From assembly GCA_030248215.1 (NCBI GenBank), contig JASANG010000513.1, forward strand, positions 86,562 through 150,561: a stretch of 64,000 nucleotides of DNA. Direction: 5' to 3'. The position numbers were made by a program, and so were the translations under genes. The notes below the pieces were generated by a model. That model saw nothing but the letters and a program-made list of their open reading frames with translations. It was not told where the DNA came from and made no database searches. The DNA comes from Enoplolaimus lenunculus (taxonomy: Eukaryota > Nematoda > Enoplea > Enoplida > Thoracostomopsidae). Positions 22,701 through 35,700 of the stretch are shown here, piece by piece (position 1 is the stretch's first letter; each line of letters begins with the position of its first letter).

Positions 22701-25030
22701 TCTGGGATAAGTGGCATTTATGGACTCTAACCAGGGTTTAGTTACTCTATCCGCTTGCGGACTCTTATTTGGGTTACGGACTCGTATTGCTTGAGACTCA
22801 AAATCCGCACCGTTTTATTACCTCCTCTTATTCTGGTCATTACAGTACTTTGCTCAGAATCGTAACCCTTGCAAAAGCATTGAAAAGGCTTAGTGTTTTT
22901 TCACTAAGCGCTACAAAAAGTGACTACATATCGTACTTGATAGCTAATTTTGAGCGTAAAGTAACGGAACTTCCGGTACTGTAGAGATTCGAATAAAAGG
23001 ATGGTCTGATATATATTTGGCAATCCCTGTTATGCGGTTACAGACTGTTATTTATTTTTAACCCACCTTCCTCCGCTCTTCGTTACTGATCAGGGTGCTA
23101 CCGGAGGTGAGGAATACCGGAACCGGAGGTCAACAAAACTTGCCGGAGTCGGATTCGGAGGTGAAGCCGGAGGTGAGGCAAAATTAAGCAGTTAAAATGC
23201 TATTTAATTTGTTATTTTAGCAAATATCGGTAATGTGTTGTTACATTGTTTGGTTTTACGCTTATTTTTTTACGAAATCTCGGCAATTTTTTCCTGAAGT
23301 TTGGGGCAAAAGTAAAAACGAAACGCTGCAGAAAGGTAAATTTTGTAAATGTATGCAAAATTTTACTGCCGAAATTGCCGGAACCTTCGCCAATAATTCT
23401 ACCGGAGCCTGAGCCGGAACCGGACATGGACTTCCTGCCGGAGCCGAGCCGCAGGCAGACCTCCGGTTGCACCCTGTTTTATCTGGTATTGCAATCAACC
23501 GTTGAATTAAACGTTTATTTGTCTTGTATCGCAAAAGCTCTCTTGTTTAGTCTAACCTATCGGGAGCTAAGCAGAAACGGATGCAGATTTTTACCGGAAA
23601 CGGCTACTGAATCGCATATTCGGTTACCCCTTATTGAGGAAAAAGGAGTTATGGAAGGAAAAATTATTGAAAGGTTTAAGACAGGGTGTAAACATAGAGA
23701 GTGACAATAACGGAAACGTATAGTGATCAAAATCACGGAAACGGAAATGGGAAACTGGCGTTCAGGTATAAAAGTTTTTTCAAAGATGTTTATGTTTCTG
23801 CTAGTACAACTGAGGAATGCCAATATTTATTTTGCTTTGTAAAATTTTAAGGAAAAACAGCAGGTGCTGAGAATGAGGAATGCAAATATATATTCACCGG
23901 GCTTTCTAAAATATTAAAGAAAAATAAATGTAGAAACGTTTTTCAAGATTTCGATGAATTTCGTAAATTGTATTTCATATTACATCATATGTAATGAAAA
24001 AAGCGCGATATAAGATTTATGACTAATTTAGAGCATAAAAATCACAGAAATTCCGGTCTTTTATATTTAATATGGAATTGGAAACCGAAATGGATACCGA
24101 TTTTTACAGAAAAAAGAAACGGAAAAGGATATCCGGTTACACCCTGGTTTTAGACTCCTAGTTCAACATCTAAATTTATTCTTTTTAACATGAATTTTTC
24201 AGACAGCGGTAATCGACCAAACGACACATTTAATTGCCGTATTACGACAAAAGTTGGAAGAAAAATAATGAAGAGGTTATGGCAAAATGTGAAGGAAAAA
24301 ATTATATATGAAAGGAATAAAGCTGCTTATGGTCCATATTCCTTCACAACTGAGTTTTTAAAAATAATAGAGCGCACAGAACAGTTCTTATTAACCTAAA
24401 AGTGATTGAAAGAAAAATTTGTGGATGCGCCTCATAGCGGCGGGACCAGGAATTTCTGGCCAGGGCATGGGGCGGGGAGACAAATGTTACGAAACGCAAA
24501 AATTGTAAGGTAAGGACCTTGTCATTTTATTACTAAAAAATTTCTCATTGGGAAAATTCTGAAGTAAAGACCTTAACATTTTGTCACAAAAAATTTCTGA
24601 GGGAAATATTAGGGACCATATCTTTTTTACACAAAATTTTTTGAGGAGAAAAATTGTAAAGTACTTAGGGACCTTACCATGTTATCACAAAAAATTCCAA
24701 GGGGGGCGTACGCCCTTCTCCCCCTCTCTGGATCCGCTATTGGCATCTCACATTGTTCCGTCTGCAGATTGCAGCGCGCTCACTTGTATACGATTCATCT
24801 TTTGAGTATGATGTTGCTTGTGTTTCATTATTATCATCCGTCCGCCAAATTTTAAATCTAAAAAGTCCTTTCGATTTCGACGGCCGATAATAAATGTCAG
24901 TCCTTCCGAGTTTCACATATCGGGGGATCATGTCTTCAAGTTGGGAGCATTGGAACAGGGGTACATCGTAAAGCAACTGAGCGACTGTTCGGGCCACCCA
25001 AAGCACGAGCAGTGTTGTTATACGCAACAT
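19706..25030 (-). CDS. Secreted Reeler-domain protein with Thr/Arg-rich tail, 3 exons
   Basis: Exons on the - strand: 25030-24784, 21401-21149 and 20528-19706 (stop), which splice in phase to 440 aa. Donors are GTGAGC and GTAAGC; acceptors end TTTTCAG and ATTTCAG. Residues 1-18 (MLRITTLLVLWVARTVAQ) look like a signal peptide. Residues ~19-185 match a Reeler domain: CSQLEDMIPR near the start, then YTIWIGDGPYIRGFMVQVR, TVMHSDSTKRRNLTLIW and GPVQIVATLSQ. The tail is rich in Thr, Arg and Pro, with an almost pure Thr run at about 335-363 from an ACA/ACG repeat that could vary in length. Its last ~75 residues are acidic. Reeler domains occur in reelin, in insect defence proteins and in cytochrome-linked reductases; no second such domain is seen, so a secreted extracellular or mucin-like role is inferred. 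The first intron holds a cluster of MITEs. Confidence 0.85.
20655..20900. repeat. Degenerate family B-like element
   Basis: Both ends have a GGCCCATG-like motif (reading GGCCCATGTTTC and CATGATACTCATAGGGCC) and the interior has TTAGGC-like stretches (CTAAGGCTTAGGCTTGG, TTAGGTTTAGG). It looks like an old, diverged relative of the elements at 2272 and 17178. It lies in the second intron of the Reeler gene. Confidence 0.35.
21513..21917. repeat. TIR element, family A, copy 2
   Basis: It begins CTGTAGTGGCCCGAATAAGA and ends with the inverse CTTATTCGGGTCACTACAG. The left flank is TA; the right flank reads TG. The interior matches copy 1 (244-675) in the same orientation throughout. It lies in the first intron of the Reeler gene. 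Confidence 0.85.
22127..22440. repeat. Diverged hAT-like element (family C)
   Basis: It begins CAGGGCGCATTTGGCGG and shares an interior GCCGGAGCCGGAGGTCAGCA-like block plus the block TTTACACTTATTTTTTACGG with the better-kept copy at 23091-23476. No clear target-site duplication. Confidence 0.55.
22447..22845. repeat. TIR element, family A, copy 3 (opposite orientation)
   Basis: It begins CTGTAGTGACCCGAACAGGA and ends TTATTCTGGTCATTACAG followed by TA. The interior matches copies 1 and 2 in reverse. It lies in the first Reeler intron. Confidence 0.85.
22979..23560. repeat. Family A copy 4, truncated and interrupted by a family C element
   Basis: The left end is CTGTAGAGATTCGAATAAAA after TA. 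The family A sequence runs to 23090, is interrupted by the element at 23091-23476, and resumes (TATTGCAATCAACCGTTGAA) before fading near 23560 without a right inverted repeat. So family C moved after this family A copy. Confidence 0.7.
23091..23476. repeat. hAT-like MITE (family C), nested in family A
   Basis: The ends are CAGGGTGCTACCGGAGGT and its inverse CCTCCGGTTGCACCCTG. The interior has repeated CCGGAGCC/GGCTCCGG blocks that create a spurious Pro-Glu-rich reading frame. CAGGGTG ends fit the hAT pattern; the 8-bp target sites are not well matched here. Confidence 0.75.
23682..24146. repeat. hAT-like MITE (family C), with 8-bp target site
   Basis: It begins CAGGGTGTAAAC and ends GGTTACACCCTG. 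The flanking 8-mers are GTTTAAGA (23674-23681) and GTTTTAGA (24147-24154), 7 of 8 identical, the hAT signature. The interior has repeated ACGGAAACG/CGTTTCCG motifs. A more decayed relative lies at about 25900-26275. Confidence 0.8.
24480..24720. repeat. Imperfect ~60-bp tandem repeat
   Basis: Four loose units share AAGGACCTTA...TTTT(A/G)TCACAAAAAATTTCT. The block is closed by a C/G-rich patch (GGGGGGCGTACGCC). It lies just inside the first intron of the Reeler gene. Confidence 0.55.
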
Positions 25031-26789
25031 TGTATCTGAACACCGGTTTAAAATATGTTTAAAATTCAGTTATAACATATATGATTGATTTTGTTACCAG
25101 TCGTGAACGCATGATTTGTTTGTGCGTTCTTTGACAAAAATAGCATTAGCAATAATCTGTAGCCAGGAACACTGTTTTAGATTGCAGTTGGGAGACAGCA
25201 GATATATGTAAATAATGCCTACTATACATAGAAACGAATATTAAAAAATTATAAATCTTGAGCAGGTTTTAAAAATTGTCTAAAATTTACAGAAACAAAC
25301 TCACCGAAGCGCACGACAATTTAATACAAAAATTTTAACCGAGAAGATCGTTTTTAAAACCAACGGAAACCGGTAAATTTAGCTACTGTTGTATCCAGGA
25401 AATTTGCGTTTACATACTGAACAAACTGCGGATAAACTTATATAGGCTAATGTCCCACTCAAAACAGAGACTTTAGTGTTGAAAACAATCAACTATCAAA
25501 AAACGTCTCGTGAATTTTTACAATGAAAAATGTCAAATATATCATTGAAAACAAACCAATAAATCTTAATAAATTTATAGATGTGAAAACGGTATACCGA
25601 AGCAGCAAACTATGAGATCGATTTTACAAAATTGAACAAAAATTTTACACGCACAATAGTTTTTAACTTCGCTCCAAAAATTATAACTAAATTTTTAATG
25701 CTGGCCGACATTGAAACACACGCGTTTGTGTTGCAAAAAACTGAACTAAATTCATCTTAAGAGCTGCATGTCTAACGGCTTTATAATAGGCGGGGCTGTC
25801 CTTCATATAAAATGTTGCCGTAAACTGCACTGGAACATTCCAGATGAGACAAATCTTGAATAAAAGGGTTGTATGGTGAATTTTGTGAATCGCCTATCGG
25901 AATTGAAACTGCAATAAACTCAGGTTTCGCGTTTCGCCACACCGCTTGGTATTGATGTGCACTGCAGTCAGTAAACGTATTGCAAAAATGACGGAAATAG
26001 ATAGTGATCCAAGTTGCGGAAACGAAAACGGAATACGGACATTGTAAAAGATCAAATAGTTATTTTTAATGCAACTGAAGCATGCAAACATGTACTAGAC
26101 TTTTGAAAATTTATAGAAAATATAGAAGCAGGTGCACACAAAATTTGCGAGTTTTTGGGAAAACGTCTCTGTTTTGATTTCACATTGAACAATTGTAGTA
26201 TACCCTAAAATTGTGCTTTGAGCGTAAGAATGACGGAGTTTCCGTTATTTCTATAACGAAAACAACTGACTTGGCTTTTTACCAGAAATTGACACATATG
26301 TGGTTGACTCGCACAACAGTGGGGTACAGCTCTACATGCCAAATGTCAGTTCGAAAAATCGGAGAAATCGTATTTTCGTGTTGAAAAACGTAGTCATTAT
26401 TTACATTTAGTAATCTGTTAAGCTCCGGCTCTTTTGTACAAATAGTATTTATCTTCATTTGCAGAGAACGTTCAGAAAAGCATTGTATGGTTTCTGCGTC
26501 ATTTATAACATGCAGTACTTTGGTCAAATATTTAAGTTTATTTAGTGTTATAGCTAGATAGTTAGTGGTTACGATATATGCAAGCGTTTGCCGCAGACAC
26601 TCGCAGCTGCAAATTGGCCGGTAACTTGCAGCTGCAAGCATTTGCAGAGATAATTTTCTCCCTAAACTTTTGCAAACGGCTTTAATTAATATCAAACATC
26701 GCAATGTAAAAGGATATATGCTTTATAGTGTTTAGTATTAGTAATAATTGTAGCAGTAGAGCAAGTTTAGCTAGCGTTGCGTGAACACA
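25031..26789. other. Divergent spacer between the Reeler and CSN1 genes
   Basis: This 1.76-kb AT-rich stretch separates two genes transcribed away from each other, so it should hold both promoters. I see no clear TATA box at either start. A decayed family C-like copy (ACGGAAATAGATAGTGATCC and related) lies at about 25900-26275. Nothing else is recognised. Confidence 0.5.
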
Positions 26790-29700
26790 ATGCCCTTACC
26801 GATTCATCCTGCAGTTCCGGTTAGCTTCGTTTGGTGTACTGCTTTACTGGCTGATCACAGATTTGGCGGCTTAGTTTTAACTTGTTTGTTGTTTTAGTCA
26901 TGCTCCAGTATGTTTACGCTGCTCTTTGTAGTACTTTAGCATTTAACTTCTTCAAACTTCTATATCCATTAAGAATTGATTTACTAATTTTCTGTTTAGG
27001 TAATGGAACCGATGGATATTTCGGACAATGAAGTAGAAGCGGAGAATTCTAATGTGGGGTATCAGGTTCAACAACCCACTTTGGTATGTATATAGCGCTT
27101 AAATTTGTACATTGATTAAGTGCTCTTGTTGAAAAGGTAACACATTGGCCAATGATTGTTTGAATACGTGTGGACTGGTTTAGAATGTGAGCGCAACTGT
27201 TATTTTACAATGATGAGGCTCTTTGCGTTTGTTTTGTAATGTGTAAGGAAGCGTTTACAACACATACCAACCTAACGCCTGAACATTGCGTAGACATGTA
27301 TTATACGTAATATATGCTGGAGATTTTGCTTCTAGGATTTGGAGCAGTATATTGCGCCGTATCGTGGGCTGGCTCGTATTCATCGACTGATCTATATAGC
27401 AGACCATTGCCTTAGCCTAAAGCACGATGCACTTGTGCAAGCATTGAAGTATATACGCGAGAATACATTTAATATCGCAATGTACAATGTGGTTCATCAG
27501 AAGTTGATGCAACAAAATGTTGTAGCTCCCAACGGGTAAACATAAACAATTAAAATTGGCAGTTTTTCTGTTTCTGGTGATATTTACAGTTTTACCTAGA
27601 CCAAATTGCGTAAGTTTATATTTCATCCCGTCTGCCAGAAATATGCCCTGAGTAACATACATTGTTACCGAAATCATAGTTTTTCGAGTTTCCCTTTAAC
27701 CTATTTTTAATTAAGCAGTGGACCTGTTGCAAACGGGCCTGATGTAAGCGCTGACGTCAAACGGGCGCCACTATACGATACAGTGTGGACCGAACAAACG
27801 TCGAAAAAAGCTGCAGTTAAACTCGAAAAACTCGATAACGACTTGAAACACTACAAGAGTAACAGTATCAAAGAAAGTATTAGGTAAGTTAAGTAAATAG
27901 TGTGTCATGTCTTTGAATCATGTCGAAAAATGTTCTTATTTATATACGTTGTGTTTTTGGAAAATAATTCCGATCTATGCTTTTATTCCGATAGTTTCAT
28001 TTATAGACAAACAACATTTTTTATAGATGTTACAAATATTTTTAAAAAATTTAAAGGTGTAACTTATATAGGTATCATGGCATCCTCGTAGTCGGATCAG
28101 GCACAGCTTGTTATTAGTTGAACATTTTATTTATATATGTTTTTTCTGACTATTGCTGTTTTTTGAGCTGCTGAGCGGTGATTTAATTGGTTTTTACAGG
28201 CGTGGTCAAGATGACTTGGGCGAACATTATTTGGATATGGGAGATCTGTCGAATGCGCTCAAGTGTTTCTCGCGTGCGCGTGATTATTGTACAACAAATA
28301 GACAAATAATTTCGATGTGCTTTAATGTGATAAAAGTAAGCAAGGGGTTAGGTTATCTGATGCAAGAGAACTTGTTTTCAAAGAAGTACGTATGTCTTTT
28401 AGTAAGAGTAACTTAGACTGAAACTTTCCGTACGAGTAACTTAGAATGAAAGTTTCAGGTTGATTTATAGGGATTTACCACACTTGATTTTTGGTTTTAA
28501 TGTTTTTCAATAATTATCCAATTTTTCAACATTGGTGGTTTGGTTAGCGCTACGCTACCATTATCTTTCTGCTAGATAATATTTAGTAGTTCTTTGGACA
28601 ACCTGGCATAGAAGCCCGAAATCGGGAATATAGAAATACATTTTGAGATTGCCGGATACTTATCTGCGAAAACTATGACATGAACTGTTCCTTCAGCTGT
28701 TCCATATGTCTGTCATTTTATTTTAATGTCATATATGTAGTGATTTTTGTTCGTGGAGACGGTTATTATAATTTAGGCATATGTGTATAATTTTGAATTG
28801 TTTAAAATTTTGCTGCGAAGAAATTATTTTTATTTCAGGTCAGTGCTTTTCTCAATAATTGGCCTCTTGTGCTTAGCTATGTTAGTCGTGCTGAAAATTT
28901 ACCTGATTTAGCACAGGTATGTCGAATTAGAAATTGAAACTTGGAGTGGGTCCGAGAAAGTTTGTGATATATGTAATCTTGATATTGTTTGCATAGTTTT
29001 TTCTAAAATGGTTATTTCTTTACCTTCGTTGTACCGGGTGTTTCAGAGTAACTACCCACTGTTTGATGCTAACTATCGGTTGACTGGGCAGAGGTAGCTC
29101 GCCTGTTTTTGTATAATTATAGACAAGTATTCAAAGTTTACTTACATTACGACGAGAGATCTCAGAACAGCTCCGTCTGTGCACCGCCAAGCTGAATGTA
29201 TTTCTTCAGTTGGGATGGTACAAATCGGCAAACTTTGGCGCATATGTCCGCTGGAATTTTAGAAAACGCTGATTTTATTCTGTCTATCAATTCTTGAGGG
29301 TCCTTCTCCCTAAAGTCTGGTAACCTAGCTGGCCACTCGATAGCACCTCTGCGGCCGATCCATCGATTCGGGAACCTTTCGTCCAGCCAAGCGCGAACTT
29401 CGGTAGCGTAGTGAACTGGGGATCCGTCATGCATGAAAACAAGGTCCTCGGTTGCGATTTGCGGGTAGACATTCACAGATATAAGTTCCAAATAGCTGGT
29501 TTTATTGACATTTCCGTCAAAAAAGAAAGGACCAACGATGACTTGTGAACAAATTCCGGCCCAGACACAGACTTCAGAGGCGTTTACCTCTGTTAATCGT
29601 GACATGTGGATTATCTTCAGACAAATAAACCCAATTATGGCGATTAACATGACCATTGAGCTTGAAAACCGCCTCGTCGGTCCACAAAATGCGATCAAGG

Positions 29701-32700
29701 TCCAACGCACTGCTTTCCATCATGTTCATAAATGTCTGACAAAACTAGACTCTGCGATCGAAATCATCATCAGAGAGTCCATGGATAAGATGGGGCCGAA
29801 TGGGCTTCAAGTTAAGCTCCTTGTAAAGGCGCCAAACGGAAGTATGAGGAATACCCAGCTGGAGGGAAGCCCTTCGAGTTGACTTCTGGGGGCTCCTGGA
29901 TACCGAAGCGCTTAATGCAGCTTTCTAGTCCCCACTTGTGGTAGACTTTGGACGACCCGGCCTCAGCCGTTCTGATACACTACCAGTGTCCTCAAATCGG
30001 GAAATAATATCAGCCATCGTCTTGCGAGCAGGAGGCATTAAGTCGAAATGATTTTTCCACTGGCGTGAGACTTCGGCATAATTTCCGTATTTATAGTAAA
30101 GTTTTACAACACAGATTTTTTCAGGGAGAGATCGTCGTGGGGAATTCATGGTATAAACTGTATATATTTATAATAACCTGAAATATTAAAACAGCGATAA
30201 ACAACCATTGCGAAATATTACGCCAGAAGATATTGATTGACAAAGTGTGGGTAGTTACTTCTGAAACACCCTGTATATATCCACCGATGTATCATCAGTC
30301 AGTAGTTCTCTTGCTTTATGTATCTTGCCTTGTAATTATGGCCGTAATGAAACAGCAACACTAAGGAAATAAATATTTTGAGTATTTTTGTTTTAGGCTG
30401 GTGCAAACCGAGATACAAGCAATGTACGCAATCAAAACATCAGCAAGCTCAAATGTGCTGCGGGACTTGCGGAGTTAGCGGCTCGTAAATACAAAGCTGC
30501 TGCCCGTAACTTTCTTCAGACGAATCCTGACCATTTAGATTATCCTGAAGTAAGTTTTGGCAAAAAATAATGTGAGATTAAAATTGTCGATTTTACTGTT
30601 TGGACTTAAAGCGTCAGGTACTTTAACATAATTTCTTCGTTTTGGGAATGTACTATGCAAAAACAGTGAGAAAGCTATTAGTTTTTGCGCAAGATTTCGC
30701 ACACTGTAATTTTCAGACGGGTTATAAGTTTTTTGATAGTGTTGACTAAACTAATGTTAATATTAGAGCTAGAGTTGCCCCGGGTCGGGGCCGGTATTCA
30801 CCGTGGCTAAGTTCATAGTAAAGTTAACTGTTAACATGACTTACGATATGCGTAATAGGTATATATTGTGTGTGTGACAGTTGAAAAAGGAACAATCTAT
30901 TAGAGATGTGTCGATGCCAAAACGGTTATCTATGCCTATTTTTATTTTTAAAGTGCCCATCCCCTTCCCGTATTAATATACGAAGTTTAAAGAACAGATA
31001 GGATACTAAATTACATCATTATGCGAAGATATAAAACCCTACTAAATTACATCATTATGCAAAGACTTAAACCCCTAACCACCATGAGCGATTATAATTT
31101 TGAAAGAACGGTTCTTTTCAATTAATTTTTCAAACAAACGCATGAGAGGTAACAGTTTCTCTGATCAGACACAATGATATACGCCAACAAGTGAAATTCA
31201 TAGCATTCCAACTGGCTGTTGCAAAATGTATCGGCAAAGAATAGGCAGTTTTTTGCAAGGCGGATGCCGATACTCATAAAAAGTGCCGATTATTTTTTAG
31301 GATGCAGCCGGAATTCAGGTTCTGGCATTTTGTCACATTCGCTATTAAATTTTGGTGGGTGAAAATTAAGCGTTTTACTACAAATGACGATAAAATGAAG
31401 TAGCTTTCTTCAGTACAGTATATAACCCTTGACATTGAATGAAAATAAAGCATCGAAATAAATTTCGCTTCCGTGGACAATGAAAATACGTCTGATTAAG
31501 TAAACGCCTATCTTTATCCAAGGGTTTTTCACCAATATTAAACCAAAGAAGAAAATAAATTGAATTGTTCGGTTGCAAGTATTTTTAACTTTCCAGTTCC
31601 ATTTTCGGTAATTTTTCAAATTCCGGTTCTGGTGATCGCCTTGAGGCAACTTTAGGCAACACGTCCGCTGCTTATCTAATTGAAAGTGCCGTATTGCGTC
31701 TTTCGATCATTGTGTATTTCGTGTTGCATTTCAGTTAATATCACATAGTGATGTTGCGAAATACGGAAGTCTGTGCGCTTTGGCAACATTTGATCGGCAA
31801 GAATTGCAAAGAAATGTAATATCGAATACGTAAGTGGTATTGGGAGTTCAAGTAGGAGTGTTTCTGCTCCGTTGTAAATAATGGGAGGTCCAGGCAAAAG
31901 CTGTTGAAAATTTTATAGGCAGGTTTATAATGAAACAATTTATGGATTTTGTGTTGAAAAATTGATTTTCATTGTTTTAAATGATAATAAGTTTTCTGTG
32001 GGAACCGCTGCTATTAACTATGCTTAGCCGGTGTCACAAGACGATCTTTCGCACTGAGCAACTTTTCCTTCCTCTTAAAAATTATCCAAGGACAATTTAC
32101 TCGTACAATATTAATTACCTTGTTAGGACGACTTCTCCAAAAGGAACAATTGTGCTAGGTCCAGAGGAGAGGAATCATCCACGGAAAAACGGATTTGTGT
32201 TACCGGCACAAGTTTCGGTTCAGGCTTAGAATTTGGAGTGAAAGTGGGCATACTCTAACTAAGAGGAGAACATGTGCCCATCATTTCTGATGTTAGGTGT
32301 ATTGCGTTTTAATGATCAATTTATATTTTAGCACTTTCAAACAATTTCTTGAAATCGAGCCTCAACTCAATGACATACTGATTCGCTTTTACGAATCGAA
32401 TTATGCTTCCTGTCTTAGTTTGCTTGATGAAATAAAGGTAACGAAAGGTGTGCACCTATCTTGCAAATGCTGTAGGTTGTTATAGTTTGGAGTTTAAATA
32501 GTATATGTATACTCATTTCGATCAGTAGCATTCTACAAGTTAAAATAATATATGAAACCTGTTTAAAAAATTGAATTTCATATTAATTTCAGTAGAATTT
32601 TTAGCTTTCTTTGTTTGTTGTTAATCACATTGAAGTATTTTATTACGCGAATTGTATAGGGAATTATTTTTAGTGTTGCGTTCACGTAAAGTTCATTGGT

Positions 32701-35700
32701 ATATTGTATTGCGCGTTTGTTTTAGGATAACTTACTGCTTGATTTGTATTTGGCACCACATATTGCGTCCCTTTATTCAATGATTAGGAATCGTGGTCTC
32801 ATTCAAGTGTGTTTATTAGTCCTGATTATGTTTTGTATATATCTAAATACAAGCGGCAGCTAAATTGAGAAGCGTAATGTTATTAGATCGAAATGAATAC
32901 TGGAGATTTGGTACTGAAAACTGAACTTGTGAAGACAATATAGATGTTTGAACACATATACCATGACATATATTGCATTTTTATAATTGTCATTGTATTT
33001 TTAATTTTCACCGTATTTTTTGTAACATTGTTTATTGATTTGCTATTGTTTCTATAAACTTTTAAGTAAGATTTGTCATTCAGACTTCAAATAGGCTATC
33101 ATCAATCTTTAAATGAAGCTACGTTGAGTTTTTGTCGGTTGCTTTTTTAGTATTTTTCACCCTATCTAACAGCGGATATGCGAAAAATGGCAACTGCGTT
33201 CAATACAACCGTTTCGGGTCTAGAAGAAGAGCTGATGACGCTAATACTTGATCGCCAAATTAAAGCAAGAATCGACTCTCACAATAAGGTAAGATCTCAT
33301 CATTACAACTGTGTTTCCCTGTAGTGCTGGCGAATGAAGGGCCTAGTTCCCACACTACGTTTAGAAAAGCTGGAAAAGGCGGAATGTAGCTATGTAGAAG
33401 TTAAGAAATTATTTTTTTGTATTTTAAAATGCATGTTTCTGCTTTTGAGCCCTTGCTGGGGATTCGGATGTGAGACACACCTCCTTTCACTTAAGAAACA
33501 ATAATTGAATTCGCAAATTAAGGCTTGCTGGTAAGGTCCTTGTTACAATCATACACTATTTGTTTTTCTTAGGTTAAATTTTTTATCATTTTTATACTTT
33601 TTGATTTTTTAATTCGGGTTTCCTTTATTTATATATTTATTCATTTTGCATTTTGACGTTGTTTTTATTCAGATTTTGTATGCTAAAGACACTGATCAGA
33701 GAACGTCGTCGTTTGAAAAAGTGATGACAATTGGTCGTGAATGTGAGCAAAGGACAAAGGTAAAGTTTGTTTCCTGTGCTTGTTTGTTTGCTTGTTTGTA
33801 CCAGCTAAGCGGCATGACCGGACCAGACAATAAAATCGAAGAGATAAGCGGAGGGCTCGCTAGTAATGCGCCGTTCACAATAATTTTCTCAACGGTGCCA
33901 CAAAATATGCCATAGCCCAAGGCTATCACGCGGTCATTTTCAAAGTGACCTCGTGATAGCCTTGGGCTATAAGCGAAATCCCTTATAGCTCAGGGCTATC
34001 ACGTGTCAGCCCCGTCCTCGAAACTCGTGATAGCCCTGAGCTATCACAAACCTTCTCGAATTTAGCCACACACACCACACACACAAACACAATACAAACG
34101 CACACAACGCAAATTAACACACAAACAACACACAAACCTGTCAAGTTACATATTGTAAAATTGTCAAATATTCGTTTTAGCCCTGAACTAGGGCAACTTT
34201 TGTGGCACCGTTCGATTTCAAAGTTGTGAGGAAGATGGAAAATTTTATGGTATGAAAGATATAGGCCATTTATAACTCTACCCTACCACAGCATAAAATT
34301 TCACTGCTAGGTCAGTTGGCCGGTCAGCCAGTTTTACTGCTAAAGATACGAAATATATAAAATTTTACTGCTAGGTCCATCTTAAAATGCCCTTAACGCC
34401 CTTTAAACGCCTGCATAGTCTGTTCAAAATATTTCTAGACAACCTTACGCCTGAAAATTTTTCTAAGTCTGTTCAAAAGCGTGAAAATTTTCCCAAGTCC
34501 ACACAGTGTTTCAAAATTTAAGGTTTGCCACAAAACTCCTCATAGCACTGAGCTAGCGTGCAGGGCAGAGGATTAAAAATTAAAATTAAATTTGTTGGTA
34601 TCAAGTTTCATAACACACATAAACATATGTGTGTTATGAATATAAATATATATAGAAGAGGAAATTTTGTGCTAGCTCAGGGCTATCACGGGTTTCGAGG
34701 ACGGGGCTGACACGTGATAGCCCTGAGCTATAAGCGATTTCGCTTATAGCCCAAGGCTATCACGAGGTCATTTTATTGGCACCGTTGACAAAATTATTGT
34801 GAACGGCGCATAATGGGCGAGTGTTGATAGAATTTGCTACCTGGTTGTGTATTTTTTGCTTTATACGCATGTAAAGCGTATTTACATGTTATATACGATT
34901 TTGTAGGTAAAAATTACAACCACCACTTAAGATTCCCGCTCCCCTCGGTTGCCAACCGAACACCCCGGTTGAAGTCCCCACTCAGTCGGGACCCAGCAAA
35001 TGCCCAAACAAATGCCATGATATGCGCCCAAAGCTGGACACCGAAGCTGGATGTAAACTTTAAAATACATGCAGCTGCAAGAAGTGTTACCTAATCACAC
35101 TAAATTAATGCATGCTAAACAAACTAATGTTGCTGGCATGTATAATGGTTGGGTGAACGAATCGTTTTTAGTGTTCAGTGTTAGATCTATCGGGCCAGGG
35201 GTGTCTGGAACCCCTAAAATTTAACCCTGTTTAGAAATTCATTACCAGAGCATACGCAATTGTTTAAAAGCGATATTAAGATCTAGAGCCAATTGTGTGA
35301 TTCCAAGCAAAACCCGTGCGTATGTCTCTGGTTTTAATAGGTTAATTTGCAGTTGCAGTGGCGTTACGTGTTGTAGTAGTCCGATATTATTTACCGTAGT
35401 AGTTTATTTTTGACTGGTTTTGTATGTTAAGAGTTGTTTTTTCAGGCCTTGGTTCTACGGGCTGCAGTGCATAAAGCTCAAATTTTTGTAAAAGTGAGTG
35501 ACGCTGTAATTAATTACGTTTCTACCATGAGAACGTACTTTTCAACTTAAGATAATCTTACGGGTGCAGCAAAATTGTATTAATCTGTCAAAGAAAAGAA
35601 TGGCGCTATGTTAGCTCTGTAGTACTTTTTTGCCTGTGAGTTTTGTATACACGGCACTAAGACGATACCGTAGGATTAATAACTGCTCATGTATAAAACA

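Noticed and set aside
23246-23704. 152-codon frame with a Pro-Glu repeat
   Set aside because: The repeat comes from CCGGAGCC blocks inside the hAT-like MITE; it crosses the element boundary.
26279-26704. 141-codon - strand open frame upstream of CSN1
   Set aside because: No recognisable domain, no matching splice partners and AT-rich codon use like the surrounding spacer; kept only as an unexplained frame.
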